Assembly: GCA_964599885.1 (NCBI GenBank)
Contig: CAZRHH010000003.1
Coordinates: forward strand, 60,096-124,095
Direction: 5' to 3'
Origin: CAZRHH01 sp964599885
Lineage (GTDB): Bacteria; Chloroflexota; Dehalococcoidia; DSTF01; JACRBR01
DNA: 64,000 bases
The notes beneath the pieces were generated by a model that made no database searches, was not told the origin of the DNA, and was given only the letters and a program-made list of their open reading frames with translations. Positions within the stretch are counted from its first letter, which is position 1. Each line of letters opens with the position of its first letter. The position numbers and the translations under genes were made by a program. Shown piece after piece: positions 17,207 through 25,036 of this stretch.

Positions 17207-18270
17207 GGCGCCTCCATTTCATAGTCGCGTCGGCAGGCGTCCAGATCGGCGAAGGACAGGCGGCCTCCGGGCGGCACGAAGGTCTCACCGAGCACCGAGT
17301 TCTGGAACTCTTGCATCGCCGCCGGCGTCGTCGCCTCACTCTCGTAGACGAGTCCTCGGATGTTGGCGCGCGGCGAATACAGCCTGTTGAGGTGATAGCC
17401 ATGAATGCGATCGTTCCCCGGCAACGTCGCTTCCCAGCGACCCGGCGCCCACAGGTCGAGCGGTTTCCGGCAGCGTTTTATCCGGCAGACGAGGATCCCG
17501 CGCTTCATGTCAACATTGTGGTCCCACTCGAGGCGCTGCTCGCCCCCGCAGGCCAGACATTTCAAAAAGTAGTACCGCTGGTCAGACTGAAGGAAGAGCC
17601 CGTTGATCCCTGCCTCGGGATAACGAGGCGTGGACGCTATTCGCCGCCAGCGCAGCGTACTCGCTGCGAGTCGCTGCTCCGCCCGCGACAACACATCTTC
17701 GTTCATGAGGTCGAACTCGTCGAGGAGCACAGCGTCCGCCGGTACGGAGATCAGCTTGCGGGCATCACCGCCGCGGAAGTAAACATAGCCGTCTCCGACT
17801 TTCTTCAGCCCCTGCCGGATTGGTCCTCCGCGTCCAGGAGGCGGCGGCGCAGTGCGCGCGCGCAAGTACTCACTCTCGCCGATCGCCCGATCGACGCGCG
17901 CCTGGGAAAAATCATTGGCCTGGGCCTGCGTCGTCGTGATGTAGAAGGCCGTGCCGTTGCTGCCCTGTAGCGTGTCGGCGACCCAGAGGGCGCAGTTGAT
18001 CAGGTACTCGGTGACGAATACCTGCGCCGCCTTCTGGATGACGACGTAGTCGTGGGTGTCCTCGTAGAGATCGCGGAGCGCAGGCGTGAGACGCATCGTT
18101 ACGCCGGCGATGACGCGATGGGCGAGTGACCAATCGAGAAGACTATTCGGATTTCGCGTCGCCAGTTCGCGCCGCACGCTCCTCTGCAAGCTCTGCCAGT
18201 CGGCGGAGCTCCTCGATGCTGAAGCGTCGAAGATCTCTTCCATCTGTCGTATCTCCTTCTTGTCGTACAT
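17203..18270 (-). CDS. Terminase large subunit, GpA-like ATPase part
   Basis: This frame encodes up to 355 residues of a phage DNA-packaging ATPase. The Walker A region is the GpA-like variant IQKAAQVFVTEYLIN, and Walker B is AVLLDEFDLM. A Cys-containing zinc-knuckle stretch (FLKCLACGGEQRLEW, LVCRIKRCRKPLDLW) follows, as in related terminases. The first 43 codons overlap the small-subunit gene by 128 bp; an internal ATG at 18096 would remove the overlap but shorten the expected N-terminus (LLDWSLAHRVIAG). The nuclease half lies in the next frame. No portal, capsid or tail gene is present. Confidence 0.7.
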   Translation of the reverse strand: MYDKKEIRQMEEIFDASASRSSADWQSLQRSVRRELATRNPNSLLDWSLAHRVIAGVTMRLTPALRDLYEDTHDYVVIQKAAQVFVTEYLINCALWVADTLQGSNGTAFYITTTQAQANDFSQARVDRAIGESEYLRARTAPPPPGRGGPIRQGLKKVGDGYVYFRGGDARKLISVPADAVLLDEFDLMNEDVLSRAEQRLAASTLRWRRIASTPRYPEAGINGLFLQSDQRYYFLKCLACGGEQRLEWDHNVDMKRGILVCRIKRCRKPLDLWAPGRWEATLPGNDRIHGYHLNRLYSPRANIRGLVYESEATTPAAMQEFQNSVLGETFVPPGGRLSFADLDACRRDYEMEAP

Positions 18271-18628
18271 GCTCGGTGGGGGCGCCGGCTCCGAGGCGTT
18301 CCAGTCGCACGCCCTCGATCAGACCGCGGATGGCGTCGCCCGGCGTCATGTCACGAGCCGGGAGCCCGGCGATCCGTTCGAGCGCCTTCTGCTGCAGTGC
18401 CAGCCCTTCCTTCTTGTGACGCTCGTTCATATCGTGGAGCGCCTTTACCTGGGCGTCCCTGTCCTGTTGGCGCGCCGCACGTTCGACGTCGACGAGTCGG
18501 TCCTGCCAGTGAAAGGCGCTGGACCACCTCTCGAGCGTGCTTCGGCTCGGGGCTCGACGGAGCCCGATCACGGACGGATCACCATGGAGAGCTTGGGCGA
18601 GCGCATCGATGCTGCGTTCCGCACCCAT
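18143..18628 (-). CDS. Probable terminase small subunit
   Basis: A 161-residue, highly charged helical protein. The N-terminal half contains a helix-turn-helix-like segment with APSRSTLERWSSAFHWQDRL, which in phages recognises packaging sites. The rest is coiled-coil-like (HDMNERHKKEGLALQQKALE and EELRRLAELAEERAA). Its position directly upstream of the terminase ATPase gene, with a large overlap, supports the call. The sequence itself is only moderately diagnostic. Confidence 0.6.
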   Translation of the reverse strand: MGAERSIDALAQALHGDPSVIGLRRAPSRSTLERWSSAFHWQDRLVDVERAARQQDRDAQVKALHDMNERHKKEGLALQQKALERIAGLPARDMTPGDAIRGLIEGVRLERLGAGAPTEHVRQEGDTTDGRDLRRFSIEELRRLAELAEERAARTGDAKSE

Positions 18629-18672
18629 TCGTACGTACTGATCGAATGCCCGCCGATGTCGCGTACGCTCGT

Positions 18673-19380
18673 TCAGGGCGCACCCCCAGTCGAGTACGCC
18701 CGGACGATCTGACCGAGCGCTCGGCCGCGCCGGTTGGCGCCCTCAAGCTCAGCGACGACGGCTTGCACCGTCTCCTCGATCGCGCGCTCGTCCTCGGACG
18801 TCACGGCAAAGGTGATCGCCCGAAGCGCGGATACATCTCCTTGCTGCTGCTGCAGATCGGCGAGGACGGCATCAAGATCGAGGTCGAGAAGATCGAGGCT
18901 GCGGCGTATCGCACTGGCGTCTTCCGGAAGGAACCGTGCGAGCTCTTCTGGCGACGCGAGGGCCGTCAGCTCGCGCAAGAGTTGGGCGCGTTTGAGCGGA
19001 TCGTCCTGCCCTTCAAGGCGGTTGAGGGTCAAGAGGAGCACCAGCGACGTTGCGTCGTTGCACGGCCAGACGTAGCACAGCGCCGCCTCATGGCCGAGAC
19101 GCCCTAGGATCACATGGCGCTGATGGCCGCCCAAGATCTCGTAGAAGTCGGGCTGCGTCGGATGTGGACGCACGGTGAGCGGCTCGTAGTCACCCTCGAT
19201 CTCGATGTCGCGTTGGAGTTTTTCGCGTAGCGTTTCCGGCATGACGTTGGCGTTCGCCGGATGCGGCAGCAGGCGGTCCAACGGCATCCAGATGAGCCGG
19301 CCGGTCTCGCGCGATCCTTTCTCAGGCTGTTGCGATGACAATGAACTCGCGATTTCGTGCATTCTTCTCCTCCGATGCAA
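18673..19380 (-). CDS. ParB N-terminal domain (ParB/Srx-like) protein
   Basis: A protein of up to 235 residues; ATG 19362 is an alternative start. Residues about 28-95 form a ParB/Sulfiredoxin-like domain: IWMPLDRLLPHPANANVM, then EPLTVRPHP and EILGGHQRHVILGRLG, where GGHQR stands for the usual GEHR box. The C-terminal half is helical and acidic (RSLDLLDLDLDAVLADLQQ). In phages such proteins accompany DNA methylases and terminases. It overlaps the methylase gene upstream by 59 bp and lies 44 bp before the small terminase gene. Confidence 0.75.
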   Translation of the reverse strand: MHRRRRMHEIASSLSSQQPEKGSRETGRLIWMPLDRLLPHPANANVMPETLREKLQRDIEIEGDYEPLTVRPHPTQPDFYEILGGHQRHVILGRLGHEAALCYVWPCNDATSLVLLLTLNRLEGQDDPLKRAQLLRELTALASPEELARFLPEDASAIRRSLDLLDLDLDAVLADLQQQQGDVSALRAITFAVTSEDERAIEETVQAVVAELEGANRRGRALGQIVRAYSTGGAP

Positions 19381-20332
19381 TACTGCCGAGATGCGTATAC
19401 GGGACTTCGATCGACTTCACGTTCGGGCGATGGGCGCGGATGAGCGCTTCAAGCTCCTCGCGCGAAAGGGCGCTGTTGTTGAGCGAGACGATCCAGATGG
19501 GGACATGCGCGCAGGCGTCGAACAAGATCGGCAGCGCGGCCGTCGAACGAGAGTACGCACTCGGCGCACGGACGGTCCCTTCAAGAAGATTGTCGAGCAC
19601 GGCGTACTCGCGCTCGTAACTTGTCGTACGGGGATAGGGCGGATCGAGATAGACGACGTCGCCGGAAACGCTCGCAAGAAAGTCCACGGCGTCGCCCTGG
19701 CTTGCAATGCCGCTTCCGGGAAAGACGCCGGCGTTTACCTCGGCGCTCAGGAGGCGCCAGGCGTCAGCGCCGAGCAGCCTGTCGGCGGCCATATAGTGCG
19801 CGAGCCGTCGCGGGCTGACTCGATCAAGGTCGCCCTCGAACGCCGCCCGCGCATCCGTCCCCCGCAGCATCGACATCGGCTGGATACGCAGCATCCACTT
19901 GATGACCAGGAGGAGGGCGAGGGACCGTTTCGGCTCGGCGAAAGCGTGAAGGTTGTGCAGCGCCCGATCGAGCAGCCTAGCGTGAGCAACCGGGAATACC
20001 GACGGGCTGTACTGTTCCTCAGCGAGATGCGCATGCGGTCCCAGGGGCGCGCGCAGGAGAGCGACGAGATCGGCATCATTGAGCGTCACCGCGCCGTTCT
20101 CGATCAGCGCACGGCCGACAGCGACGGAACGAAGCGCCAAATCGTTGCAAATGACGCGATAGCCCATCCACTTCGCCGTAAGGCTGATACTGCCGCCACC
20201 AAGGAACGCGTCGACGAACGTCGTACCTCGTCCCGCGTGTGGCAGCGCGTCGCGAGCCATCGCGAAGATCACTCGAGCGAGTCTGCGCTTGCCGCCCATC
20301 GTCGCAGGCAGCGCCCGTAGTGGGTCCGGCAT
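19322..20332 (-). CDS. D12-class DNA adenine methylase (Dam-like)
   Basis: A 336-residue enzyme from ATG 20332, which has a GGGAG site; the frame is open to 20368. Motif I is VDAFLGGGSISLTAKWMGY, the SAM pocket is YRVICNDL, and the catalytic motif is DVVYLDPPYPRTTSYEREYA, i.e. an N6-adenine methylase of the DPPY type. D12 methylases normally modify GATC. It heads the phage-like operon that reads on through ParB-like and terminase genes. A protective or regulatory phage methylase is likely, since no cognate nuclease is nearby. Confidence 0.8.
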   Translation of the reverse strand: MPDPLRALPATMGGKRRLARVIFAMARDALPHAGRGTTFVDAFLGGGSISLTAKWMGYRVICNDLALRSVAVGRALIENGAVTLNDADLVALLRAPLGPHAHLAEEQYSPSVFPVAHARLLDRALHNLHAFAEPKRSLALLLVIKWMLRIQPMSMLRGTDARAAFEGDLDRVSPRRLAHYMAADRLLGADAWRLLSAEVNAGVFPGSGIASQGDAVDFLASVSGDVVYLDPPYPRTTSYEREYAVLDNLLEGTVRAPSAYSRSTAALPILFDACAHVPIWIVSLNNSALSREELEALIRAHRPNVKSIEVPYTHLGSIASEEKNARNREFIVIATA

Positions 20333-20396
20333 ACCAGCTCCCTTTTTTCGGGCTACAGTACACTTCAAGATATGGCTAGTTCGGAGGTGAAATTAA

Positions 20397-21323
20397 ATGT
20401 CTACATCGCGCCCGGCCGCGGCCCTTTGGCGTGCGGTCGAAATGGCACTGCAGGCGCCGGTCGAGCCGGGCATACGGCGGTTCTGCGAACTGCAAGGCTC
20501 GGTTAGTGATTACCTGGCAGCGCAAGACGCGGACGACCGGGACTCGGCCCTGATTTGGATCGTTCAGACCGTTCGGAACCTTAGGCAGACGGGCCTCGTG
20601 CTGGCCGGCGACGCCTTGGCGCCGTCGCTTGGTGCCGACGGTCGGTGGCCGCTGCTCCAAGAATTGGATGCGGCGTACCATGCGTCGGCCTCACAGGCTC
20701 AGGAGAGCAGAGCGCTGTGGCGGCCACTCCGCGTCTCTCGGCTGCTCGACCTAAACGTCGGCCCGTCGGGATGGCGTGTACAAGTCAGCTTTGATGACCG
20801 CGTGTCGCTCCGCACGCTCTCGGCTGCTCTCCAACGCGCCTGGCCCGATTTTTTGAGGCGCAAATGGATCCGGCACACGCGCCCGCTCGAACCGCGTGCT
20901 CTTGCAATTGTTCGATTCGTCTGCCTTGAGGCGGTCAACGAGAAGACGTGGCGTGCGCGGTGGCAAGCATGGAACAGGACGTACCCGCGCTGGGCCGTAC
21001 CGGACGTGCGCCAATTCGAGCGACGCTTTCGCCGCGCGGAACGTCAGCTCACGGGACAACGTTTAGGATTGGAATGGTACTACGACCCGCTCGCGCGCAT
21101 GGAGTTGGATGACCTCATCAGGGCAAGCTCGGCCGGAGTGCGTGGCGCTCGAGCAATGTTTCTTCGGCGGCAGAAGGAACTGCATGCACCGTTTGAAAGT
21201 CTACGCCGTACGCTCGGTACGCAGGCCCGAGCGAAGAGGCGACCAGCGGGCGCGACCAGTGCGCCTGCATCCCCGTCTACGCGATTAGCGGCCGGTCGGC
21301 GATCCCGTCCAGCCGACGTTTAG
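20397..21323 (+). CDS. Hypothetical protein, phage-module associated
   Basis: A 308-residue basic protein with no recognised domain. It has a very strong ribosome-binding site (GGAGGTGA at about 20382-20389) 7 bp before the ATG. The central part is rich in Arg and Trp (FLRRKWIRHTRPLEPRALAI, WRARWQAWNRTYPRWAVPDV) and the tail is basic (TQARAKRRPAGATSAPASPS), suggesting nucleic-acid contact. It is divergent from the methylase, so the 64-bp gap holds two promoters. I cannot assign a function. Confidence 0.6.
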   Translation: MSTSRPAAALWRAVEMALQAPVEPGIRRFCELQGSVSDYLAAQDADDRDSALIWIVQTVRNLRQTGLVLAGDALAPSLGADGRWPLLQELDAAYHASASQAQESRALWRPLRVSRLLDLNVGPSGWRVQVSFDDRVSLRTLSAALQRAWPDFLRRKWIRHTRPLEPRALAIVRFVCLEAVNEKTWRARWQAWNRTYPRWAVPDVRQFERRFRRAERQLTGQRLGLEWYYDPLARMELDDLIRASSAGVRGARAMFLRRQKELHAPFESLRRTLGTQARAKRRPAGATSAPASPSTRLAAGRRSRPADV

Positions 21324-21374
21324 CGCTCTGGATCATCGGCCTTGACGGGTCACGATCGCTCCGCCGCTCCCACA

Positions 21375-21416
21375 GCTTGACTTCTCGTCCGCCGAGAGCG
21401 GTCATGTGATCATGGA
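21375..21416. repeat. Imperfect direct repeat, copy 2
   Basis: Matches 15508-15549: GCTTGACTT, a 10-base spacer, then GAGAGCGGTCATG and TCATGGA with two changes between them. It lies 50 bp after the hypothetical gene and 165 bp before the tRNA fragment. The two copies bracket the whole phage-like module. The rest of 21324-21582 shows no gene. Confidence 0.5.
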
Positions 21417-21582
21417 TGAAACCGCGTTAGATATGGAAACGTGCGATGTGGTGTGCCGGTGCGCGTTATCTACAACCCTTCCTACTTGCTCGATAAGCGC
21501 CCAAGCCTGTGAAGGCTGATTTCACCGCCATTTGACCCTCATCTCACCCTCGTTTCCGAATCTAGCAATATCAACCAGAGTT

Positions 21583-21629
21583 CTTCCCAAGCAGAGGGTC
21601 GTGGGTTCGAGTCCCATCTCCCGCTCCAA
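21583..21629 (+). repeat. 3' fragment of tRNA-Gly(CCC), att-like copy 1
   Basis: The 47 bp from CTTCCCAAGCAGAGG to CTCCCGCTCCAA equals the anticodon loop to CCA end of a tRNA. The anticodon loop is TTCCCAA (anticodon CCC, Gly), the T arm is GTGGG-TTCGAGT-CCCAT and the acceptor strand is CTCCCGC. The 5' half (D arm, acceptor 5' strand) is missing, so it is not a working tRNA gene. An identical copy lies at 43547-43593. Integrases typically leave such 3' duplications. Confidence 0.8.
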
Positions 21630-21703
21630 TTTCCCACTCTCTATATAGAGGCCCGGGACACGCGTCCGGGGACGGGGCGCTCGCATGGCACTCAGGGGAC
21701 CAG

Positions 21704-22444
21704 ATGAGGACGAACGGGGCCGAGCAACTCGACATCCGCGTTCTCGCGGCAAGTTCCCCTTCCGAGCGCATTGCGATGCTCGGCTCCTCACCGGAAGGTC
21801 TTCGCTCTGGAGACGTGCTCATGCGTCGCCAGCGTTACGGCTCAAATGAGCCGCTTCGCCAGCAACAGCGGCACCTGTTTCTCCGCTTCGTCGAGAACTT
21901 CACGCATACGCTCGCGCTGTTGCTCTGGTTCGGCGCGGGGCTGGCGGTTGCTGCGGGCATCCTGGAGCTCGCGCTGGCGATTGTCGCCGTCATCGTCGTC
22001 AACGGTGTGTTCGCGTTCATTCAGGAATACCGCGCCGAGCGGGTCGTTGCGGTACTGGTGCGGAGCGTGGCCGTCCGAACCGTCGCGAAACGAGACGGTG
22101 CAGAGCACACGATATCGGCGAGTGAGCTGGTGCCCGGCGACCTCGTGCGGTTCGCTCGAGGCGACGTAGTCTCCGCCGATTGCGTGCTCATCGCCGCCGA
22201 TAGCCTGTCGCTCGACCTGTCAAGCGTCACCGGTGAGTCGATACCCATCGAGCGCGCGGCGGACGCGGTAACGAGGGAAACGGCGCGTCAAGCTCGCATT
22301 CACGACCTTCCCTGCGTGGCTCCGGCATCGGCGGTAGTTCTGACCGGATCGGCGGACGCGCTTGTCGTCGCAACGGGCCCCGCGAGCACGCTCGGGCAGC
22401 ACCAGCGTTCCTCCGAAGCAGATGCTCGCCAAATCCGATCCTAG
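21704..22444 (+). pseudogene. Truncated P-type cation ATPase (N-terminal part)
   Basis: The frame encodes about 230 residues of a P2-type ATPase: an N-terminal cation-ATPase domain (GLRSGDVLMRRQRYGSNE), two membrane helices, and an actuator domain with LVPGDLVRFARGDVV and the dephosphorylation motif SSVTGESIPIE. It then reads into the dispersed repeat at 22399, adds a foreign tail and stops at 22444. The phosphorylation (DKTGT), nucleotide-binding and later membrane parts are absent, so it cannot pump. It starts 75 bp after the tRNA-Gly fragment, which suggests that integration or deletion cut the gene here. Confidence 0.85.
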
Positions 22445-22565
22445 AACGGGCGAACCTGGCCGTGCTGAGTAAGCGGATGGTCGCCGCCGCGCACGACCGA
22501 CCATTCGAGCCAGATGCTCGACCGCCTTTTCGTCGATCGACCGGCGAGTCACAGAACCGCCGGTT
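22399..22565. repeat. Full-length ~167-bp dispersed repeat inside the P-type ATPase remnant
   Basis: Homologous over its whole length to 3630-3795, including the CAGCGTTCCTCCGAAGCAGA start, the ACGGGC block, GGTCGCCGCCGCGCACGA, and the terminal hairpin 22539-22565 with arms ACCGGCG and CGCCGGT. Its left edge coincides with the point where the ATPase homology ends. Confidence 0.8.
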
Positions 22566-22599
22566 GGTTAATCAGCGCCCTGGCAAGCGATCCTCTTAG

Positions 22600-22624
22600 G
22601 CCGCCGGTTCGCTGGACCGCCGGT
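22600..22624 (-). terminator. Hairpin after the hydrogenase operon
   Basis: Stem with one internal mismatch built on CCGCCGGTTC / GGACCGCCGG with a GCT loop, 10 bp beyond the stop codon of the last hydrogenase gene. There is no clear T-run. It belongs to the GACCGGCGG hairpin family also seen at 2391, 3769 and 22539. Confidence 0.45.
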
Positions 22625-22633
22625 CACGCGTAG

Positions 22634-23104
22634 TCACGCTGGTGCCGTCTCCTTGGCCACAGGCTTGGGTTGCATACGACCGACGGCTACTAACAGGCCA
22701 TGGATGATCGCCTCTGGCCGCGGTGGACAGCCGGGGATGAAGACGTCTACCGGCAGCACCGGTTCTGCCGCGCCAACGGCCGCATATGTCTTCGAGAACA
22801 CGCCACCGCCCACGGCACATGCGCCGACGGCGACGACGAGTCGCGGCTCGGGCATCGCCTCGTATGTCAGCCGGGCCGCCTGCTGGAGGTTGCGCGTCAT
22901 CACGCCAGTGACGAGCAGCAGGTCGGCGTGACGCGGCGACGCGACGAAATCGATGCCCAGGCGTTGAATGTCGTACACAGGGTTGAGCAGCGCGGCGAGC
23001 TCCCAGTCGCAGCCGTTGCAGGAACCGCTGTCCAGGTGCCGGACGTGCAGCGACCGCCTCAACCTGCCGCTGATCGTCTGCTGCAAAGCACGTGCTTCAT
23101 CCAT
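22634..23104 (-). CDS. hyfI: Hydrogenase-4-like small subunit (HyfI/HycG, NuoB family)
   Basis: A 156-residue subunit that holds the [4Fe-4S] cluster next to the active site. The ligand motifs of the NuoB/HycG family are all present: C29 and C32 in SGSCNGCDWE, C96 in VGACAVGGG and C126 in IPGCPPRPE. It passes electrons between the ferredoxin-like subunit HyfH and the [NiFe] centre of HyfG on the cytoplasmic side. It overlaps HyfH by 8 bp and is the last gene of the seven-gene operon. The length is short, as in HycG-like proteins without extra clusters. Confidence 0.88.
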   Translation of the reverse strand: MDEARALQQTISGRLRRSLHVRHLDSGSCNGCDWELAALLNPVYDIQRLGIDFVASPRHADLLLVTGVMTRNLQQAARLTYEAMPEPRLVVAVGACAVGGGVFSKTYAAVGAAEPVLPVDVFIPGCPPRPEAIIHGLLVAVGRMQPKPVAKETAPA

Positions 23105-23456
23105 CGACGGTGCCTCTCAGCTCGTACGAGGCGACGAGGTCATCCCGCTGCCGACCGGCGAGCTCGAACGCGTTCGATGCGGTGATCGCCTGGTTCGGGC
23201 ACGTCTCGATACAGGCGCCGCAGAAGATGCAGGCCCCGTAGTCAAGTTTCCACGTCCGTTTCGTCCCCCCTCGTTCGATCACCTGAATCGCCGCCGTCGG
23301 ACAAACTTCGACGCAGGCACGGTCGTCGTCACAGCCGGGGGGAGAAAGCACGGGTACGCCTCGCCGGCCACGGTCGGGCACGTCCGCCTCGAGCGGATAG
23401 CGGGTCGTCACGCGCGGCGTGCGCAGGGGTCGCAGGATGAGATCGAGAAGGTTCAC
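23097..23456 (-). CDS. hyfH: Hydrogenase-4-like ferredoxin subunit (HyfH/HycF, NuoI family)
   Basis: A 119-residue two-cluster ferredoxin. The second motif is canonical: C76-x2-C79-x2-C82-x3-C86-P. The first is C42-x2-D45-x2-C48-x3-C52-P, with Asp in place of the second Cys, so this cluster may have an Asp ligand or be a [3Fe-4S] centre. It is the electron entry or exit point of the complex for a soluble ferredoxin or a partner enzyme. It lies 8 bp after HyfG. The N-terminus (NLLDLILRPLRTPRVTTRYP) is the NuoI-like membrane-contact helix. Confidence 0.88.
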   Translation of the reverse strand: MNLLDLILRPLRTPRVTTRYPLEADVPDRGRRGVPVLSPPGCDDDRACVEVCPTAAIQVIERGGTKRTWKLDYGACIFCGACIETCPNQAITASNAFELAGRQRDDLVASYELRGTVDG

Positions 23457-23464
23457 CGTCTACC

Positions 23465-25036
23465 TCAGCGGTCGCAGCACGCGTAGCAGAGCTCGAAGCT
23501 TTTGTTGATCAGCGGAAAGTCGGGCACAACGTTCTCGACGACCGCGCGCGCGACGAGCGGCCAGTTTGCATAGGCGGCTGAGCGGATGCGCAGGCGGTAC
23601 ACGCGATTGGCATCGTCGGCCATCAGCCAGTGCACGTTCGAGCCGCGCGGGCTTTCCGAATAGCCGAGGGCGGACGCCCCGGCGGGTGCCGCTTCGAGCG
23701 GCGTCGCGGTCGGGCCTCCGGGCATGCCGTCGGCTAGGGTGGCGACGAGACGGAATGACGTCAAGGCCTCGCGCGCCCGCACCAGCAGACGCGCGGCGAC
23801 ATCGCCGCCCTGCTCGAGGTGTTGCTCCGGCGGGACCATCGCATACGCCAGGTGGGGATGATCGAGCCGGTAGTCTGACGGCACGCCGGACGCGCGCGCC
23901 GTGACCCCCGTCCCTCCGAATGCGAGTACCGCTTCCGCATGGAGTCGCCCGGGTCCGTTAATGCGGTGGACGAAGCTGTCCGTACCAAGGATCGTTTCGA
24001 GGTACGTCGCGAAGTCCTTGCGCAGCCCGACGTGGGACTCCACCAACGCCTGAAGTGCGCGCGGCGCCAGGTCGTAGCGCAGGCCGCCCACGCCCACGAC
24101 ACCCATCAGAAAGCGATGGCCGGTCAGCTCCTCGTTGAGCCGCTGCAGACGCTCCTTGAGGATCGCTCCTTGTGTGCTACCCAGGTGAAATCCCGCGCCC
24201 GCGCAGATGTTGCCGATATCGCCGACGTGGTTGTAAAGACGTTCGAGCTCAACAAGAAGCGTTCGCAGCCACGTTGCGCGCTCGGGCACGCGCGTTCCGG
24301 ACAGGCGCTCGACCGCAGTGACAAACGAAACAGCGTGCGACACGGTGCAGACGCCGCAGGTGCGTTCGACGGTGTAGAGCGCATCATCAAACGTCTTCCC
24401 TTCGACGATCTTCTCGACGCCGCGGTGCGTGTAGAACAGGCGCGCGTCAAGATGCAGGATCAGTTCGCCGATGTTGGAGAAGCGGAAGTGTCCGGGTTCG
24501 ATGACGCCGGCGTGGATCGGACCGACCGGAAGCTCATAGACACCATCCCCGCGCACCTCGAAGTAGTCGAACCTTCGATCATGCATCGCCGGCTGATCGA
24601 CGGGCGAGACATCCTTGCGCAACGGGTGGTAGCCGTGGGGCCATCGCTCGTGCAGGACCAGCCGGCGCGGGTCGGGGTGATCCACCGGGGTGATCCCCAG
24701 GAGATCTTTGACCTCGCGCTCGTACCACTGAGCGGCGGGCAACGTACGCGTTACGGAGGGATACTCGCCCTCAAGATCGACGGCGGCGCGCACGCGCACG
24801 AACTCGTCATACGCCGGCAGCGAGAAGACGAACTCCACCGCGAAGTTGCCGCCACTCGGCGTGAGATCGAGCCCAACCATTGTTGCGAGCTTTGCGCCGC
24901 GGCCCGCGATGTACGCCGCGATCGCGGGCAGGTCGTCGCGATGGCATTCGACCAGCGTCTCGTTCGGCGCTGGCGTTGGCGAAACCAGGAGGTACGCTGG
25001 GCACTCGTCGAGGATGGTTCGCGTTTGCGCGTTCAT
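23465..25036 (-). CDS. hyfG: Hydrogenase-4-like large subunit (HyfG/HycE, NuoC-NuoD fusion)
   Basis: A 523-residue fusion: residues 1-140 are NuoC-like (AQWYEREVKDLLGI) and 165-523 are the 49-kDa/hydrogenase large subunit (GPIHAGVIEPGHFRF). Both [NiFe] ligand pairs are present: C227 and C230 in ERTCGVCTVSHA, and C517 and C520 in ELCYACCDR at the very C-terminus. Complex I and the related non-hydrogenase complexes lack these cysteines, so this is probably a real group 4 [NiFe] hydrogenase. There is no C-terminal extension after the second ligand pair for a maturation protease to remove. No hyp maturation genes are in the window. It overlaps HyfF by 1 bp. Confidence 0.88.
   Translation of the reverse strand: MNAQTRTILDECPAYLLVSPTPAPNETLVECHRDDLPAIAAYIAGRGAKLATMVGLDLTPSGGNFAVEFVFSLPAYDEFVRVRAAVDLEGEYPSVTRTLPAAQWYEREVKDLLGITPVDHPDPRRLVLHERWPHGYHPLRKDVSPVDQPAMHDRRFDYFEVRGDGVYELPVGPIHAGVIEPGHFRFSNIGELILHLDARLFYTHRGVEKIVEGKTFDDALYTVERTCGVCTVSHAVSFVTAVERLSGTRVPERATWLRTLLVELERLYNHVGDIGNICAGAGFHLGSTQGAILKERLQRLNEELTGHRFLMGVVGVGGLRYDLAPRALQALVESHVGLRKDFATYLETILGTDSFVHRINGPGRLHAEAVLAFGGTGVTARASGVPSDYRLDHPHLAYAMVPPEQHLEQGGDVAARLLVRAREALTSFRLVATLADGMPGGPTATPLEAAPAGASALGYSESPRGSNVHWLMADDANRVYRLRIRSAAYANWPLVARAVVENVVPDFPLINKSFELCYACCDR

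Noticed and set aside
21583..21629. Complete tRNA-Gly gene
   Set aside because: Only the anticodon loop to CCA end is present; no D arm or 5' acceptor strand can be folded upstream here or at 43547.
21704..22444. Functional P-type ATPase
   Set aside because: The frame ends in the dispersed repeat before the DKTGT phosphorylation site, so it cannot work.
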